Assembly (NCBI GenBank): GCA_900468625.1
Contig: UBUL01000039.1
Coordinates: forward strand, 170,642-234,641
Direction: 5' to 3'
Length of the DNA stretch: 64,000 nt
From: Hyphomicrobiales bacterium
GTDB lineage: Bacteria > Pseudomonadota > Alphaproteobacteria > Rhizobiales > Rhizobiaceae
Both the position numbers and the translations under genes were made by a program. Shown piece by piece: positions 52,372 through 62,939 of this stretch (the stretch's first letter is position 1; the number at the start of each line of letters is the position of its first letter). The notes below the pieces were generated by a model. The model was not told the origin of the DNA. It saw nothing but the letters and a program-made list of their open reading frames with translations, and searched no databases.

Positions 52372-53313
52372 TCAATTGCGGGAGAGCGGCAATTTCGTTC
52401 CGGCAAATTCTCGTTCGTCGAGGATGGCTCGGCGGAAGCGGAAGAGCTTGGCGGGACGGCCGCCGGTCTCGCTTTCCGTACCGCCGGTTTCCTCCACCAG
52501 TTCCTGCTGCTCGATCAGCCGGCGGAAATTCTGCTTGTGCAGCGTCAGGCCGGCGAGCGCCTCCACGGTTTTCTGCAATTGCAGCAGCGTGAAATTCTCG
52601 GGCATGAGTTCGAAGACGACGGGGCGGTATTTGATCTTGGCCCTGAGCCGCGCCATGCCTGTCGCAAGGATGCGGCGATGATCGGCAAACATCGATCTGC
52701 CGAAATTGTGCTTGGGATCACAGCCCGCCTCGGCAACGAGACGCGCCTCATAGAGCAACTCATAACGCTGCAGAACAAGATCCTCGTTCCATGCGGCACC
52801 ATTCAATCCGAAGGTAAAATCGGCCCGCCGGCGGCGCTGGTCACGCCGCATCGCATCGTCGCCGATCCATGCCGTAAGACGCGTGGCAATATCGTCAAGC
52901 ATGGACGGCTGGCCCCGCCGATGATCCTCCCAGGGAAGATATTCGTACCAGCCGTGCCAGCCCGGCATCCCGCCGCCGGGAGCCGCCTGCTCGCGCACCA
53001 GCCCCAGATAGCTGATCGAAATCGTGCGGCCGCCGAGAATTTCGTTGTTTCGATCGCGATCGGCAAAGGTATAGAGCTGCTCCAGATAGCCGACCGGATG
53101 CGCCGTCTGCTCCTGGACCCATTCGCGCAATCCGCTTTGCAGCGTGCGATGCCCAAGCTCGAATGGGCCGGACGGCAAGGCATCGCCCGACCGCACCGTC
53201 ATCACCCTTGGATCGCTGCCGGTGACGGCCGTTAAAACTGCGATCAGCTCGGCATGCGCAAGTCCGATGGTCAAGCGAACTCCATGAATTATTTCCCTGT
53301 GACTTTGTCGCAT
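52372..53313 (-). CDS. nadQ: NadQ-type Nudix-related transcriptional regulator of NAD synthesis
   Basis: Protein of 313 residues with an N-terminal Nudix-like domain (LIAVLTAVTGSDPRVMTVR, SGPFELGHRTLQSGLREWVQEQTAHPVGYLEQLYTFADRDRN) and a C-terminal winged-helix part (FELMPENFTLLQLQKTVEALAGLTLHKQNFRRLIEQQELVEETG). This architecture matches COG4111/NadQ, reconstructed by comparative genomics as repressor of nadABC in Rhizobiales. The catalytic Nudix box is degenerate, so it should sense and not cleave a nucleotide. The start may be the ATG at 53313 or a TTG at 53274 that follows GGAG. It is directly upstream of nadA on the same strand. Confidence 0.82.
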   Translation of the reverse strand: MRQSHREIIHGVRLTIGLAHAELIAVLTAVTGSDPRVMTVRSGDALPSGPFELGHRTLQSGLREWVQEQTAHPVGYLEQLYTFADRDRNNEILGGRTISISYLGLVREQAAPGGGMPGWHGWYEYLPWEDHRRGQPSMLDDIATRLTAWIGDDAMRRDQRRRRADFTFGLNGAAWNEDLVLQRYELLYEARLVAEAGCDPKHNFGRSMFADHRRILATGMARLRAKIKYRPVVFELMPENFTLLQLQKTVEALAGLTLHKQNFRRLIEQQELVEETGGTESETGGRPAKLFRFRRAILDEREFAGTKLPLSRN

Positions 53314-53511
53314 GAAGCGAGGCGCAAGCCAATGCAGGTGCTTGCGCGCTCCACATCTACCGGCAGTCCAAAGAGGCGACTGCTACGCTCAAAATCGCTT
53401 GCGTCTCCATTGAAGGCGCAATCTTGCCGCGAAAATCACGAGCCTGTAGGGTAGCGGAAACGATAGCAAATGAATTCCGCTGAATGTGCCGTTTCTCGGG
53501 GAGGAGCTACT

Positions 53512-54207
53512 TTGTCCGAAAATGACTACGATGCGTTCGCGGCCGCCTATCAAGCCGACAACGAGAACAATGCCTGGAACGCCTATTATGAGCGCCCGGC
53601 CATTCTTTCGCTGGCCGGAGATGTCGCCGGACTTCGGGTCCTCGATGCAGGCTGCGGCGGCGGAGCACATGCAAGCGCTCTCGTCGATGGTGGCGCGATC
53701 CTGACGGGCGTCGATGTGAGCGTGGGCTTGCTCGGGATCGCGCAACGCCGCCTGAACGGACGCGCGCGATTGTTGCTGGCCGACCTGAACCAGCCGTTGC
53801 CCTTTCTGGACGGCAGCTTCGACCTGATCATCTCCTCGTTGGTTATGCACTATCTGCCTGATTGGTCGCGGCCCCTTTCGGAATTCAGGCGCGTGCTGTC
53901 CAGCGGCGGCCGCCTGGTTTTCTCCACGCATCATCCCTTCATGGATCATGAATTCGCCAGCCAGGACAACTATTTCGAGACCTATAGTTTCAGCGAAATC
54001 TGGCAGCGTGGAGACAAGGCCATAACGATGCGCTTTTGGCATAGACCGCTTCATGCCATGTTCGATGCGCTCAAGTCTGCCGAATTTCGAATCGAAATCG
54101 TAAGCGAGCCTCAGCCCGATCCGAAGGTCGGCGCTCTTTTCCCCGACGCGCATAAAAGCCTGACGACCAAACCGCGATTCCTGTTCTTTTCCGCCATCAA
54201 GACATAA
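53512..54207 (+). CDS. Class I SAM-dependent methyltransferase
   Basis: Methyltransferase of 231 residues if started at the TTG at 53512 (MSENDYDAFAAAYQADNENNAWN), which has GGGGAGGAG 4 bases upstream; an ATG at 53470 without such a site gives 245 residues. SAM motif I is VLDAGCGGGAHASALV, motif II the Asp in LTGVDVSVGLLGIAQ, and motif post I/IV FDLIISSLVMHYLPDWSRPLSEFRRVLSSGGRLVFSTHHPF. The UbiE/COQ5-like fold gives no substrate. It is convergent with the GntR gene, the stop codons being one base apart. Confidence 0.88.
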   Translation: MSENDYDAFAAAYQADNENNAWNAYYERPAILSLAGDVAGLRVLDAGCGGGAHASALVDGGAILTGVDVSVGLLGIAQRRLNGRARLLLADLNQPLPFLDGSFDLIISSLVMHYLPDWSRPLSEFRRVLSSGGRLVFSTHHPFMDHEFASQDNYFETYSFSEIWQRGDKAITMRFWHRPLHAMFDALKSAEFRIEIVSEPQPDPKVGALFPDAHKSLTTKPRFLFFSAIKT

Positions 54208-54208
54208 T

Positions 54209-54934
54209 CTAACGGCTCACATAATCCGGATATTGTTCACAGATCAGGTCGATGATCGACAGGGTGCCCGACAGGTGCCGACGCAGAGCGGCGACGGCAG
54301 CCTCCGCATCGGCTGAGCGGACGGCATCGACCACGGCTTGATGGTCGATAATGATCTGCTCGAGCTTGCCGGGCATCGGCAGGTTGAGCATGCGCAGCCG
54401 GTCGAGATGCACGCTCTGGCGGCGAACCGTCAACCACAGGCCCAGAATGCCCGCCCTTTCATAAAGAACGCGATGGAAATCCTTATCGAGCATGTCGAAG
54501 AGATCGTAGGTTTCCTGCGACACCACATGCTTCTGCCGAGCCAGGATGCCTTCCAGAATTGCTGCCGTTTCTGCTGGCGACTCGGCTGCCAGCCGGCGAA
54601 CGGCCTCAAGTTCGATCGACAATCGCAGGAAGTGCGCTTCAGTCGCATTGCGGATATCGATCCGCGAAACGACCGTCGCATATTGCGGGTAGACCTCGAC
54701 CAGCCCCTCCTCCTCCAGCCGGATTAGGGCGTCGCGTACGGGGGTCTGACTGACGTTGAATTCGCTTTGCAGCGAGATGCGCGACAGGACCGTCGTCGGC
54801 GGCAGGCTCATCGAAAGAATACGTGATCGCAGGATCTCGAGAATCTGAGGTCCGACTTGGCGGGAGCGATCGAGGGCAAATTCTTTCGGATTGAGCTTCA
54901 CTGGCGGTCTTTCTGATCGAGAGCGTCTGTTCAT
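54209..54934 (-). CDS. GntR-family regulator with FCD domain
   Basis: Regulator of about 241 residues (start ATG 54934, MNRRSRSERPPVKLNPKEF; another ATG is at 54943). Winged helix: QILEILRSRILSMSLPPTTVLSRISLQSEFNVSQTPVRDALIRLEEEGLVEVYPQYATVVSRID. The FCD effector domain follows, with FHRVLYERAGILGLW and DHQAVVDAVRSADAEAAVAALRRHLSG, where Asp/His residues bind metal and an organic acid. It is divergent from the NitT/TauT-type importer and is its likely repressor. Confidence 0.92.
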   Translation of the reverse strand: MNRRSRSERPPVKLNPKEFALDRSRQVGPQILEILRSRILSMSLPPTTVLSRISLQSEFNVSQTPVRDALIRLEEEGLVEVYPQYATVVSRIDIRNATEAHFLRLSIELEAVRRLAAESPAETAAILEGILARQKHVVSQETYDLFDMLDKDFHRVLYERAGILGLWLTVRRQSVHLDRLRMLNLPMPGKLEQIIIDHQAVVDAVRSADAEAAVAALRRHLSGTLSIIDLICEQYPDYVSR

Positions 54935-54956
54935 TAAGCACAATTCGGGGCTTGAT

Positions 54957-54974
54957 GCACTGATACATTAGTGC
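54957..54974. promoter_or_regulatory. Candidate GntR operator
   Basis: GCACTGATACATTAGTGC, an imperfect 18-bp palindrome with perfect 5-bp arms, between the divergent GntR gene and the importer operon. Layout fits FadR-type GntR sites. Confidence 0.45.
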
Positions 54975-55031
54975 TTTAGTGAATCGAAGCCAACCTCATT
55001 TCTCGAGGGTTGGATCAATCGGGAGGAGCAA

Positions 55032-56036
55032 ATGAGAGGATTTCTTCGCTGTCTGACCGCGGTCGGCATGGTGATTGCCGGCACCTTTTCAGCCGGCGCA
55101 GCGGAAAAGACCGATATTTCGATCACGCGCCAGCCGGGCATTCTTTATCTCGCCAGCCATGTCATGGAGACGCAGAAGCTGATCGAGAAGCATGCGGCCG
55201 CCGACGGCCTACAGGGCGTCAAGGTTGAATGGCGAACCTTCAGCGGCGGCGGCGCACAGACCGATGCGCTACTGTCAGGCAATGTCGACATCGTCAATAC
55301 CGGTACCGGCAATCTGCTGCTGCTATGGGACCGCACGAGAGGCAAGGTCAAAGGTATCGTCACCAATTCGGCTCAGCCGGTCATCATGGTCTCGCGTGAT
55401 CCGCGCATCCAGTCGCTGAAGGATATTCAGCCCGGCGACAAGATCGCGGTGCCGACCGTCGGAGTCTCGACGCAGGCGATCCTGCTGCAGATGGCCGCCG
55501 CGCAAATGTATGGCGACGACCAGGTGCACAAGTTCGATGCCAATACGGTGCAGCTTGGCCATCCTGATGCGATGGCAGCCCTTGCCAATCAGACCCATGA
55601 GGTCAAGAACCACTTCTCCGCCCCGCCCTTTCAATATCTGGAATTGAAACAGCAAGGCGTTCACAAGGTGGTCGATTCCCGCGACATCATCGGCGGCGAA
55701 TTGACCCAGGGCACCTTCTTCACCACCACCCAATTCGCAAGCGCCAACCCGACCATCGTCAAGGCCGTGCGCGAGGCGACGGCTGAAGCGATCGACTTCA
55801 TCAAGAAGGATCCGAAATCGGCCGTGGAAGCCTACAAGACCGTGAGCGGCGACAAGACCAGCGTCGATGATCTCATGGCGATCCTGAACGAGCCGCACAT
55901 GATGGAATTCCGCATGGACCCGCAGGGAACCATGAAGTTTGCGGCCCACCTTTACAAGATCGGCACGCTGAAGACGATGCCCAAGGCCTGGACTGACTAT
56001 TACCTGCCGGAAGCCGCCGATCTTAATGGCAACTGA
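55032..56036 (+). CDS. NitT/TauT-type ABC transporter substrate-binding protein
   Basis: Periplasmic binding protein of 334 residues. GGGAGGAG precedes the ATG. Signal peptide MRGFLRCLTAVGMVIAGTFSAGA. SsuA/TauA-like segments are ISITRQPGILYLASHVMETQKLIEKHA, FSGGGAQTDALLSGNVDIVNTGTGNLLLLWD and TVGVSTQAILLQMAAAQMYG. Family members bind sulfonates, nitrate, pyrimidine precursors or aromatic and sugar acids. The dehydratase and aldolase genes downstream suggest an aldonic or related acid. Confidence 0.88.
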   Translation: MRGFLRCLTAVGMVIAGTFSAGAAEKTDISITRQPGILYLASHVMETQKLIEKHAAADGLQGVKVEWRTFSGGGAQTDALLSGNVDIVNTGTGNLLLLWDRTRGKVKGIVTNSAQPVIMVSRDPRIQSLKDIQPGDKIAVPTVGVSTQAILLQMAAAQMYGDDQVHKFDANTVQLGHPDAMAALANQTHEVKNHFSAPPFQYLELKQQGVHKVVDSRDIIGGELTQGTFFTTTQFASANPTIVKAVREATAEAIDFIKKDPKSAVEAYKTVSGDKTSVDDLMAILNEPHMMEFRMDPQGTMKFAAHLYKIGTLKTMPKAWTDYYLPEAADLNGN

Positions 56037-56088
56037 CGCCTGTCGACGGCGCGAATGCCGCCTTCAAGCCATTCCTCGGAGAAGGCTC

Positions 56089-56904
56089 ATGCTTCAGGCA
56101 AAAACACACGCCGACATGCCGGCGACGGAAAAAATGACCGCAACACCGCTTCTGAATGTCGACAAGGTGACGCTTCGCTACAAGACGCCGAACCTGCTTA
56201 TCACCGCGACGGAGAACGTCAGTTTCTCGGTTGCCCAATCGGACCGTTTCGTTCTGCTCGGCCCTTCGGGTTGCGGAAAATCGACGCTGCTGAAGGCCAT
56301 CGGCGGCTATCTGACCCCGGCCACTGGCCGAATCGAGATCAAGGGTCAGACAGTCAGGAAGCCTGGCGCCGACCGCATGATGGTTTTCCAGGAATTCGAC
56401 CAGCTGCTGCCCTGGAAGACGGTGCTGGAAAACGTCATGTTCCCGCTGACAACAGCCCGCCGTCTCCCCCGCGGCGAAGCCGAGGCGATTGCCCGCGACT
56501 ATATCGACAAGGTCAAGCTCACCCGCGCGGTCGATACCTATCCGCACATGCTATCAGGCGGGATGAAGCAGCGTGTCGCCATTGCCCGCGGCATGGCGAT
56601 GCAGCCTGATATCCTCTTAATGGACGAGCCCTTCGCAGCACTCGATGCGCTCACCCGCCGGCAAATGCAGGACGAGCTGCTGCAGCTTTGGGAAGATACG
56701 CGCTTCACCGTCATCTTCGTCACGCACTCGATCGCCGAGGCAATCAAGATCTCCAACCGTATCCTGCTGCTGTCGCCGCATCCCGGCCGCGTCAAGGCGG
56801 AAGTGCGCGATGTGGAGTCTGTTCGCGACGATCCTGCCGCCGCCGCCAAACTGGAGCAGGAGATCCATCATATGCTGTTTGCCGAGCAGGGACACAGGGA
56901 GTAG
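56089..56904 (+). CDS. NitT/TauT-type ABC transporter ATP-binding protein
   Basis: ATPase of 271 residues; the ATG at 56089 follows CGGAGAAGG and is preferred over an upstream in-frame ATG at 56026 that overlaps the previous gene. Walker A GPSGCGKST, Q-loop VFQEFDQLLPWKTV, signature LSGGMKQRVAIARGMAMQP, Walker B ILLMDEPFAALDALTR and switch VTHSIAEAIKIS are intact. It lacks the regulatory domain of MalK-type proteins, as usual in this class. The permease gene follows after 3 bases. Confidence 0.93.
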   Translation: MLQAKTHADMPATEKMTATPLLNVDKVTLRYKTPNLLITATENVSFSVAQSDRFVLLGPSGCGKSTLLKAIGGYLTPATGRIEIKGQTVRKPGADRMMVFQEFDQLLPWKTVLENVMFPLTTARRLPRGEAEAIARDYIDKVKLTRAVDTYPHMLSGGMKQRVAIARGMAMQPDILLMDEPFAALDALTRRQMQDELLQLWEDTRFTVIFVTHSIAEAIKISNRILLLSPHPGRVKAEVRDVESVRDDPAAAAKLEQEIHHMLFAEQGHRE

Positions 56905-56907
56905 GCT

Positions 56908-57771
56908 ATGAGCGCACCGCAGATCATCCTTGCCCCGCAAGCCACCGACACCGCCGGCCATATCGCAGCCGTCGAGCAGAAGCTCGGCGCGATGGAGCTT
57001 CTTTGGCAATCGGGTCTCTTCCGCAAGTCATTGCTGATCGTCATCCTCGCCGTCATCTGGGAAGCCTATGCCCGGCATCTCGACAATCCGCTGCTGTTCC
57101 CGACGCTCAGCGATACGCTGACGGCGCTTTATGACCGTTTCGCCGATGGCGTCCTGCCGGCCCGCATCTGGACCACATTAAAGATATTGGTGACGGGCTA
57201 CATCTCGGGAACGGTGCTCGCCGCCGTCCTGACAGTCGTTGCAATCAACACCCGCATTGGTACCGATTTTCTCGAAACCATGACGGCGATGTTCAACCCG
57301 CTGCCGGCGATCTCGCTGCTGCCGCTCGCCCTCATCTGGTTCGGGCTGGGACCTGCAAGCCTGGTCTTCGTGCTCATACATTCCGTCCTCTGGGCCGTCG
57401 CGCTCAATACCCATGCGGGCTTTCTCGGCGTCTCCCGCACTCTGCGCATGGTCGGTGCCAACTATGGGCTGACAGGCCTCTCCTATGTCTTCCGCATCCT
57501 GATCCCCGCAGCCTTCCCGTCGATCCTCACAGGCCTGAAGATCGGCTGGGCCTTCTCCTGGCGCACGCTGATCGCCGCCGAACTCGTCTTCGGCGTCTCC
57601 TCCGGCCAGGGCGGTCTCGGCTGGTTCATCTTCGAAAACCGCAATCTTCTCGACATACCCTCGGTCTTTGCCGGCCTGCTGACTGTGATCGTCATCGGGC
57701 TTATTGTCGAAAATCTGGTTTTTCAGACGATCGAACGCCGTACCCTGCTAAAATGGGGCATGAAGGAATGA
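56908..57771 (+). CDS. NitT/TauT-type ABC transporter permease
   Basis: Permease of 287 residues with six to seven helices, SsuC/TauC type. Family segments are LKILVTGYISGTVLAAVLTVV, FNPLPAISLLPLALIWFGLGPASLVFVLIHSVLWAVALNTHAGF, the EAA-like loop RMVGANYGLTGLSYVFRILIPAAFPSILTGLKIGWAFSWRTLIAAELVFG, and GLGWFIFENRNL. A homodimer would form the channel. The dehydratase gene starts 55 bases later. Confidence 0.92.
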   Translation: MSAPQIILAPQATDTAGHIAAVEQKLGAMELLWQSGLFRKSLLIVILAVIWEAYARHLDNPLLFPTLSDTLTALYDRFADGVLPARIWTTLKILVTGYISGTVLAAVLTVVAINTRIGTDFLETMTAMFNPLPAISLLPLALIWFGLGPASLVFVLIHSVLWAVALNTHAGFLGVSRTLRMVGANYGLTGLSYVFRILIPAAFPSILTGLKIGWAFSWRTLIAAELVFGVSSGQGGLGWFIFENRNLLDIPSVFAGLLTVIVIGLIVENLVFQTIERRTLLKWGMKE

Positions 57772-57826
57772 GCAGGCGCATGGATTTATCCCTTCGGCCA
57801 ACATTCGAATACGAGGCGCAAATACA

Positions 57827-59563
<1,737 letters not shown>

Positions 59564-59581
59564 TCACGAGGGATATATCGC

Positions 59582-60307
59582 ATGAGCAATTATGTGCTGA
59601 GCAACGAGACGCGCGACAAGCTGATGGGCGTCGCAACACCGACGATCGCCACCGCACTTTTTAGGCGCGGTCTGCGCAACCAGTTCATTCAGGATGTGCG
59701 GCCGCTTTCGCCGAAGAAGGCGAACATGGTCGGCCAGGCCTTCACGCTGCGCTATATCCCGGCGCGCGAAGACCTGAACACGCTCGAAGTCTTCCGCAAT
59801 CCGGAGCATCCGCAGCGCGCCGCCGTCGAGCAATGCCCGCCTGGCTTCGTACTCGTCATGGATAGCCGAAAGGATGCACGTGCTGCATCGGCCGGCTCCA
59901 TTCTCGTCTCGCGGCTGCAGGTGCGCGGCGTGGCGGGTGTCGTCACTGACGGCGGCTTCCGCGACAGCCCGGAAATCGCCGCCCTCGATATCCCCTCCTA
60001 TCATCACCGCCCGTCCGCCCCGACGAACCTGACGCTGCACCAGGCCATCGAAATCAACGGTCCGATCGGCTGCGGCGATGTCGCGGTTTTCCCCGGCGAC
60101 GTGCTCGTCGGCGACAATGAGGGCGTCATCGTCATCCCCGCGCATCTTGCCGATGAAATCGCCAACGAGACCATGGAAATGACGGCCTACGAAGATTTCG
60201 TCACCGAAGAAGTCATGAACGGCGCCACCATCATCGGCCTCTACCCGGCGACCAGCGACGCGCCAAAACTCAAATTCGCCGAATGGCGGAAGACGAAGGG
60301 CCGCTAA
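59582..60307 (+). CDS. RraA-like family protein, probable 2-keto acid aldolase
   Basis: Protein of 241 residues of the RraA/HMG-CHA aldolase family. The core reads GFVLVMDSRKDARAASAGSILVSRLQVRGVAGVVTDGGFRDSPEIAALDIPSYHH, with the substrate-binding Arg and metal-binding Asp of the G-x-V-x-D-G-x-x-R-D motif, then GDVAVFPGDVLVGDNEGVIVIPAHLADEIA. These enzymes cleave 4-hydroxy-2-oxo acids. Beside a sugar-acid dehydratase, a retro-aldol step (for example to pyruvate or glycolaldehyde-type products) or decarboxylation is plausible. RNase E inhibition is unlikely here. Confidence 0.85.
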   Translation: MSNYVLSNETRDKLMGVATPTIATALFRRGLRNQFIQDVRPLSPKKANMVGQAFTLRYIPAREDLNTLEVFRNPEHPQRAAVEQCPPGFVLVMDSRKDARAASAGSILVSRLQVRGVAGVVTDGGFRDSPEIAALDIPSYHHRPSAPTNLTLHQAIEINGPIGCGDVAVFPGDVLVGDNEGVIVIPAHLADEIANETMEMTAYEDFVTEEVMNGATIIGLYPATSDAPKLKFAEWRKTKGR

Positions 60308-60358
60308 GGCTGGATCGCGTCAACGCAGCCAGCTTGGCGGCTGGCTGCTTTATTTTGG

Positions 60359-60979
60359 CTACTCCTCCCGTACCAGCTTCAGGACAAGCCGCTGGAGATT
60401 GCCGCCATCGCTGAATTCGACCTTGTCGAAGTCGCTGTTTTTTTGCTGTTCCTTCTTGGAGATCTCACCGAGCCGCTTCGTCAGCTCGACGCGGATCTTG
60501 CTGCATTTCGAGTCATCGGGCACGGAAAATCCGACGCTAATGGCTTCGATTTCCTTCACCATATCCTTGATGAAACCGCCATGCACCCGCTCGTGCGCCT
60601 CGACCCCGGCGATGAATTTCTGCCAGCTTTTGCGGGTCGATGCCGGCAATTGTGTCGAAGGCTTCGGCAACGTGTAGGTGATGATCAGCCTCGGTATGTT
60701 GACGGTGATCGTGCAGGCGCCATCCGGCTGCGGCTCATATTTCCGTGTCCAGGTCAGCTTGAAGTCTGTGTGGGCGATCGCCCTGACCTTCGGCCCAAGC
60801 AGCGGGCCGCGCTCGCCGATGGAATCGTAGAGTTCGCGCCCCGATGTTCCGGCAATCGCGTAGGTCTTAGTCGTCTCGACCGCCTGCCACTCTGCATGAG
60901 CCGCCATCGGCAACGAAGCGGCGCACATCGCCATTGCGAGCAATCGAAAATCTGTTCTCACCGACGTCCTCATATCCAC
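60359..60979 (-). CDS. DUF922 predicted secreted zinc protease
   Basis: Protein of 206 residues with a Sec signal peptide (MDMRTSVRTDFRLLAMAMCAASLPMAAHA, cleaved before EWQ). The family DUF922 is annotated as a predicted secreted Zn-dependent protease; an HExxH motif is seen as AHERVHGGF (about residues 128-136). Other segments are YAIAGTSGRELYDSIGERGP and TDFKLTWTRKYEPQPDGACTITVN. Activity is not established for the family. Confidence 0.85.
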   Translation of the reverse strand: MDMRTSVRTDFRLLAMAMCAASLPMAAHAEWQAVETTKTYAIAGTSGRELYDSIGERGPLLGPKVRAIAHTDFKLTWTRKYEPQPDGACTITVNIPRLIITYTLPKPSTQLPASTRKSWQKFIAGVEAHERVHGGFIKDMVKEIEAISVGFSVPDDSKCSKIRVELTKRLGEISKKEQQKNSDFDKVEFSDGGNLQRLVLKLVREE

Positions 60980-61037
60980 GGCCTCAAGCGCCGCGAAGCT
61001 ATCCGCTGGTCCCTGCTATTTCAACGAGCATGATGCC

Positions 61038-61574
61038 TCAAAATGCCGGGTTCGCTTCAAGCACTTCCTCGGCATCCTCCCGCTCCATCTCGAAAACCCT
61101 TTTGCCGATCGCAAAGCTGAAGCCGTTGCGGGCAAAGGCAGCCAATTCCTTTGCCTTGCGCTTCTCATCGAGATCGCCGCGCCGGAAGGGTCCGAAGCCA
61201 CGCTTCCTGGCAAAGATGACAGCGGAGTGGAGATCATCGACCTCTTCCACCGCCGCGACGACCGTTTCACCATCTATGCCCTTGGACGCGAGTTTGAAAG
61301 CGATGGCTTTCTTCGATTTTCCGGAACGGACCGCCGCGCGCGTGCTGATTTCGGCGAAGGCGACATCGTCTAGCACCTTCAGCTCATAGGCGAATTTCAC
61401 CGCGAAATCGGCAAGCGCCTTGATCTGCGCCTCGCTGATATCTTCAAACTTTTGCCTCGCCTTCTTGGCGATCGCCTCGAACAGCTGCTTTTCCGTCATC
61501 ATCCGGCGTTCGAGGCGATAGATGGTGGAATTGCGTGCCCAGGAGAGCATGCGGCTTGTCGGCGTTTCATCCAT
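61038..61574 (-). CDS. recX: Regulatory protein RecX
   Basis: RecA modulator of 178 residues from the ATG at 61574 (MDETPTSRMLSWARNSTIYRLERRMMTEKQLFEAIAKKARQKF); an ATG at 61586 is also in frame. Three-helix repeats typical of RecX follow: YELKVLDDVAFAEISTRAAVRSGKSKKAIAFKLASKGID and DLHSAVIFARKRGFGPFR. The protein limits RecA filament growth. It is not next to recA here, which is common in rhizobia. Confidence 0.88.
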   Translation of the reverse strand: MDETPTSRMLSWARNSTIYRLERRMMTEKQLFEAIAKKARQKFEDISEAQIKALADFAVKFAYELKVLDDVAFAEISTRAAVRSGKSKKAIAFKLASKGIDGETVVAAVEEVDDLHSAVIFARKRGFGPFRRGDLDEKRKAKELAAFARNGFSFAIGKRVFEMEREDAEEVLEANPAF

Positions 61575-61836
61575 GCAGGAGGGCATTCGGCAAGAGGAGA
61601 ATCATCACGGAGAATTTTACGCAAGCCAGGCCAAGCAGGCAATGAATGCGCTTGGTAATCATGGGATGATTGGATATGCTGCTTTCGCGGCCAAGGCGGT
61701 AGAACGCTAAGCGTCGAATCCCATCGACGGTGGAGGCCGTCTCAAGCACCACATTATTGCTATGGATCACGGAGCCTGAAGCTCGTCCGGGAGCTTTGCC
61801 GATCAGGCGTCAGCGCTCCATTCAGAGGAGGCAGGA

Positions 61837-62868
61837 ATGGATTATCGCAAGCTCGGCCCAAGCGGGGCCGTTGTCACGGCCTATTGTCTTGGCACCATGA
61901 CCTTCGGCGCGGAAGCGGACGAAGCCGCGTCGCACAGGCTTCTCGACGACTATTTCGCATGGGGCGGCAATTTCATCGACACCGCCGATGTCTACAGCGC
62001 CGGCAAATCGGAAGAGATCATCGGCCGCTGGCTGAAGGCGCGCCCGACCGAGGCCCGCCAGGCCGTCATCGCCACCAAGGGCCGTTTCCCGATGGGCAAG
62101 GGTCCGAACGATATCGGTCTTTCGCGCCGGCACCTGGGGCAGGCCCTGGATGACTCTCTGCGCCGCCTCGGCATCGATCATATCGATCTCTACCAGATGC
62201 ATGCCTGGGACGCCCTCACGCCGATAGAGGAGACATTGCGCTTTCTCGATGACGCCGTGCGTGCCGGCAAGATCGGCTATTACGGCTTCTCCAACTATGT
62301 CGGCTGGCACATCGCCAAGGCCGTTGAAATTGCCAAAGCGCGCGGATACACACGGCCGGTCACGCTGCAGCCGCAATACAATTTGCTCGTTCGGGACATC
62401 GAGCTCGAGATCGTCGATGCCTGCCTGGATGCCGGCATGGGCCTGCTTCCCTGGTCGCCGCTCGGCGGCGGCTGGCTGACCGGCAAATACAAGCGCGACC
62501 AGATGCCGACCGGCGCCACACGACTTGGCGAAAACCCCAATCGCGGCAGCGAATCCTTCGCGCCTCGCAATGCGCAGGAGCGGACCTGGGCCATCATTGC
62601 CGCCGTGGAGGAAATCGCCGAGGTGCGCGGCGTCAGCATGGCGCAGGTGGCTCTTGCCTGGACGGCCGCACGCCCGGCAGTGACGTCGGTCATCCTCGGC
62701 GCCCGCACATCCGAGCAACTTGCCGACAATCTCGGCGCCGCCAAGCTGGCGCTGTCGGAGGCAGAGATGGATCGGCTGAACGAGGTCAGTGCGCCACAGC
62801 CTGCCGCCTATCCCTATGGCGAAAGCGGCCGGAACCAACGCCATCGCAAGATTGAGGGCGGCCGGTGA
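61837..62868 (+). CDS. Aldo/keto reductase
   Basis: NADPH-dependent oxidoreductase of 343 residues, (beta/alpha)8 barrel. The catalytic tetrad is visible: Asp and Tyr in FIDTADVYSAGKSEE, Lys in VIATKGRFPMG, and His in IDLYQMHAWD. The C-terminal SVILGARTSEQLADNLGA binds the cofactor. GGAGG lies upstream of the ATG. It is convergent with a second aldo/keto reductase; they are related but not close copies. Substrate unknown. Confidence 0.92.
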   Translation: MDYRKLGPSGAVVTAYCLGTMTFGAEADEAASHRLLDDYFAWGGNFIDTADVYSAGKSEEIIGRWLKARPTEARQAVIATKGRFPMGKGPNDIGLSRRHLGQALDDSLRRLGIDHIDLYQMHAWDALTPIEETLRFLDDAVRAGKIGYYGFSNYVGWHIAKAVEIAKARGYTRPVTLQPQYNLLVRDIELEIVDACLDAGMGLLPWSPLGGGWLTGKYKRDQMPTGATRLGENPNRGSESFAPRNAQERTWAIIAAVEEIAEVRGVSMAQVALAWTAARPAVTSVILGARTSEQLADNLGAAKLALSEAEMDRLNEVSAPQPAAYPYGESGRNQRHRKIEGGR

Positions 62869-62879
62869 ATGCAATTTGG

Positions 62880-62905
62880 CGGCGGAGCCCGGGTTCGCTC
62901 CGCCG
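62880..62905. terminator. Hairpin between convergent genes, possible bidirectional terminator
   Basis: CGGCGGAGC (62880-62888) and GCTCCGCCG (62897-62905) form a perfect 9-bp stem with an 8-base loop, 12 bases after one gene and 35 before the end of the other. There is no clear T run. Confidence 0.6.
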
Positions 62906-62939
62906 TCACCTCAGATAGCCAGACATACTGCCTGACGCG

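Noticed and set aside
61774..61808. Hairpin GCCTG...CAGGC with inner AAGCTC/GAGCTT before the aldo/keto reductase
   Set aside because: Short imperfect stem with internal loop and no neighbouring regulatory logic; could be chance.
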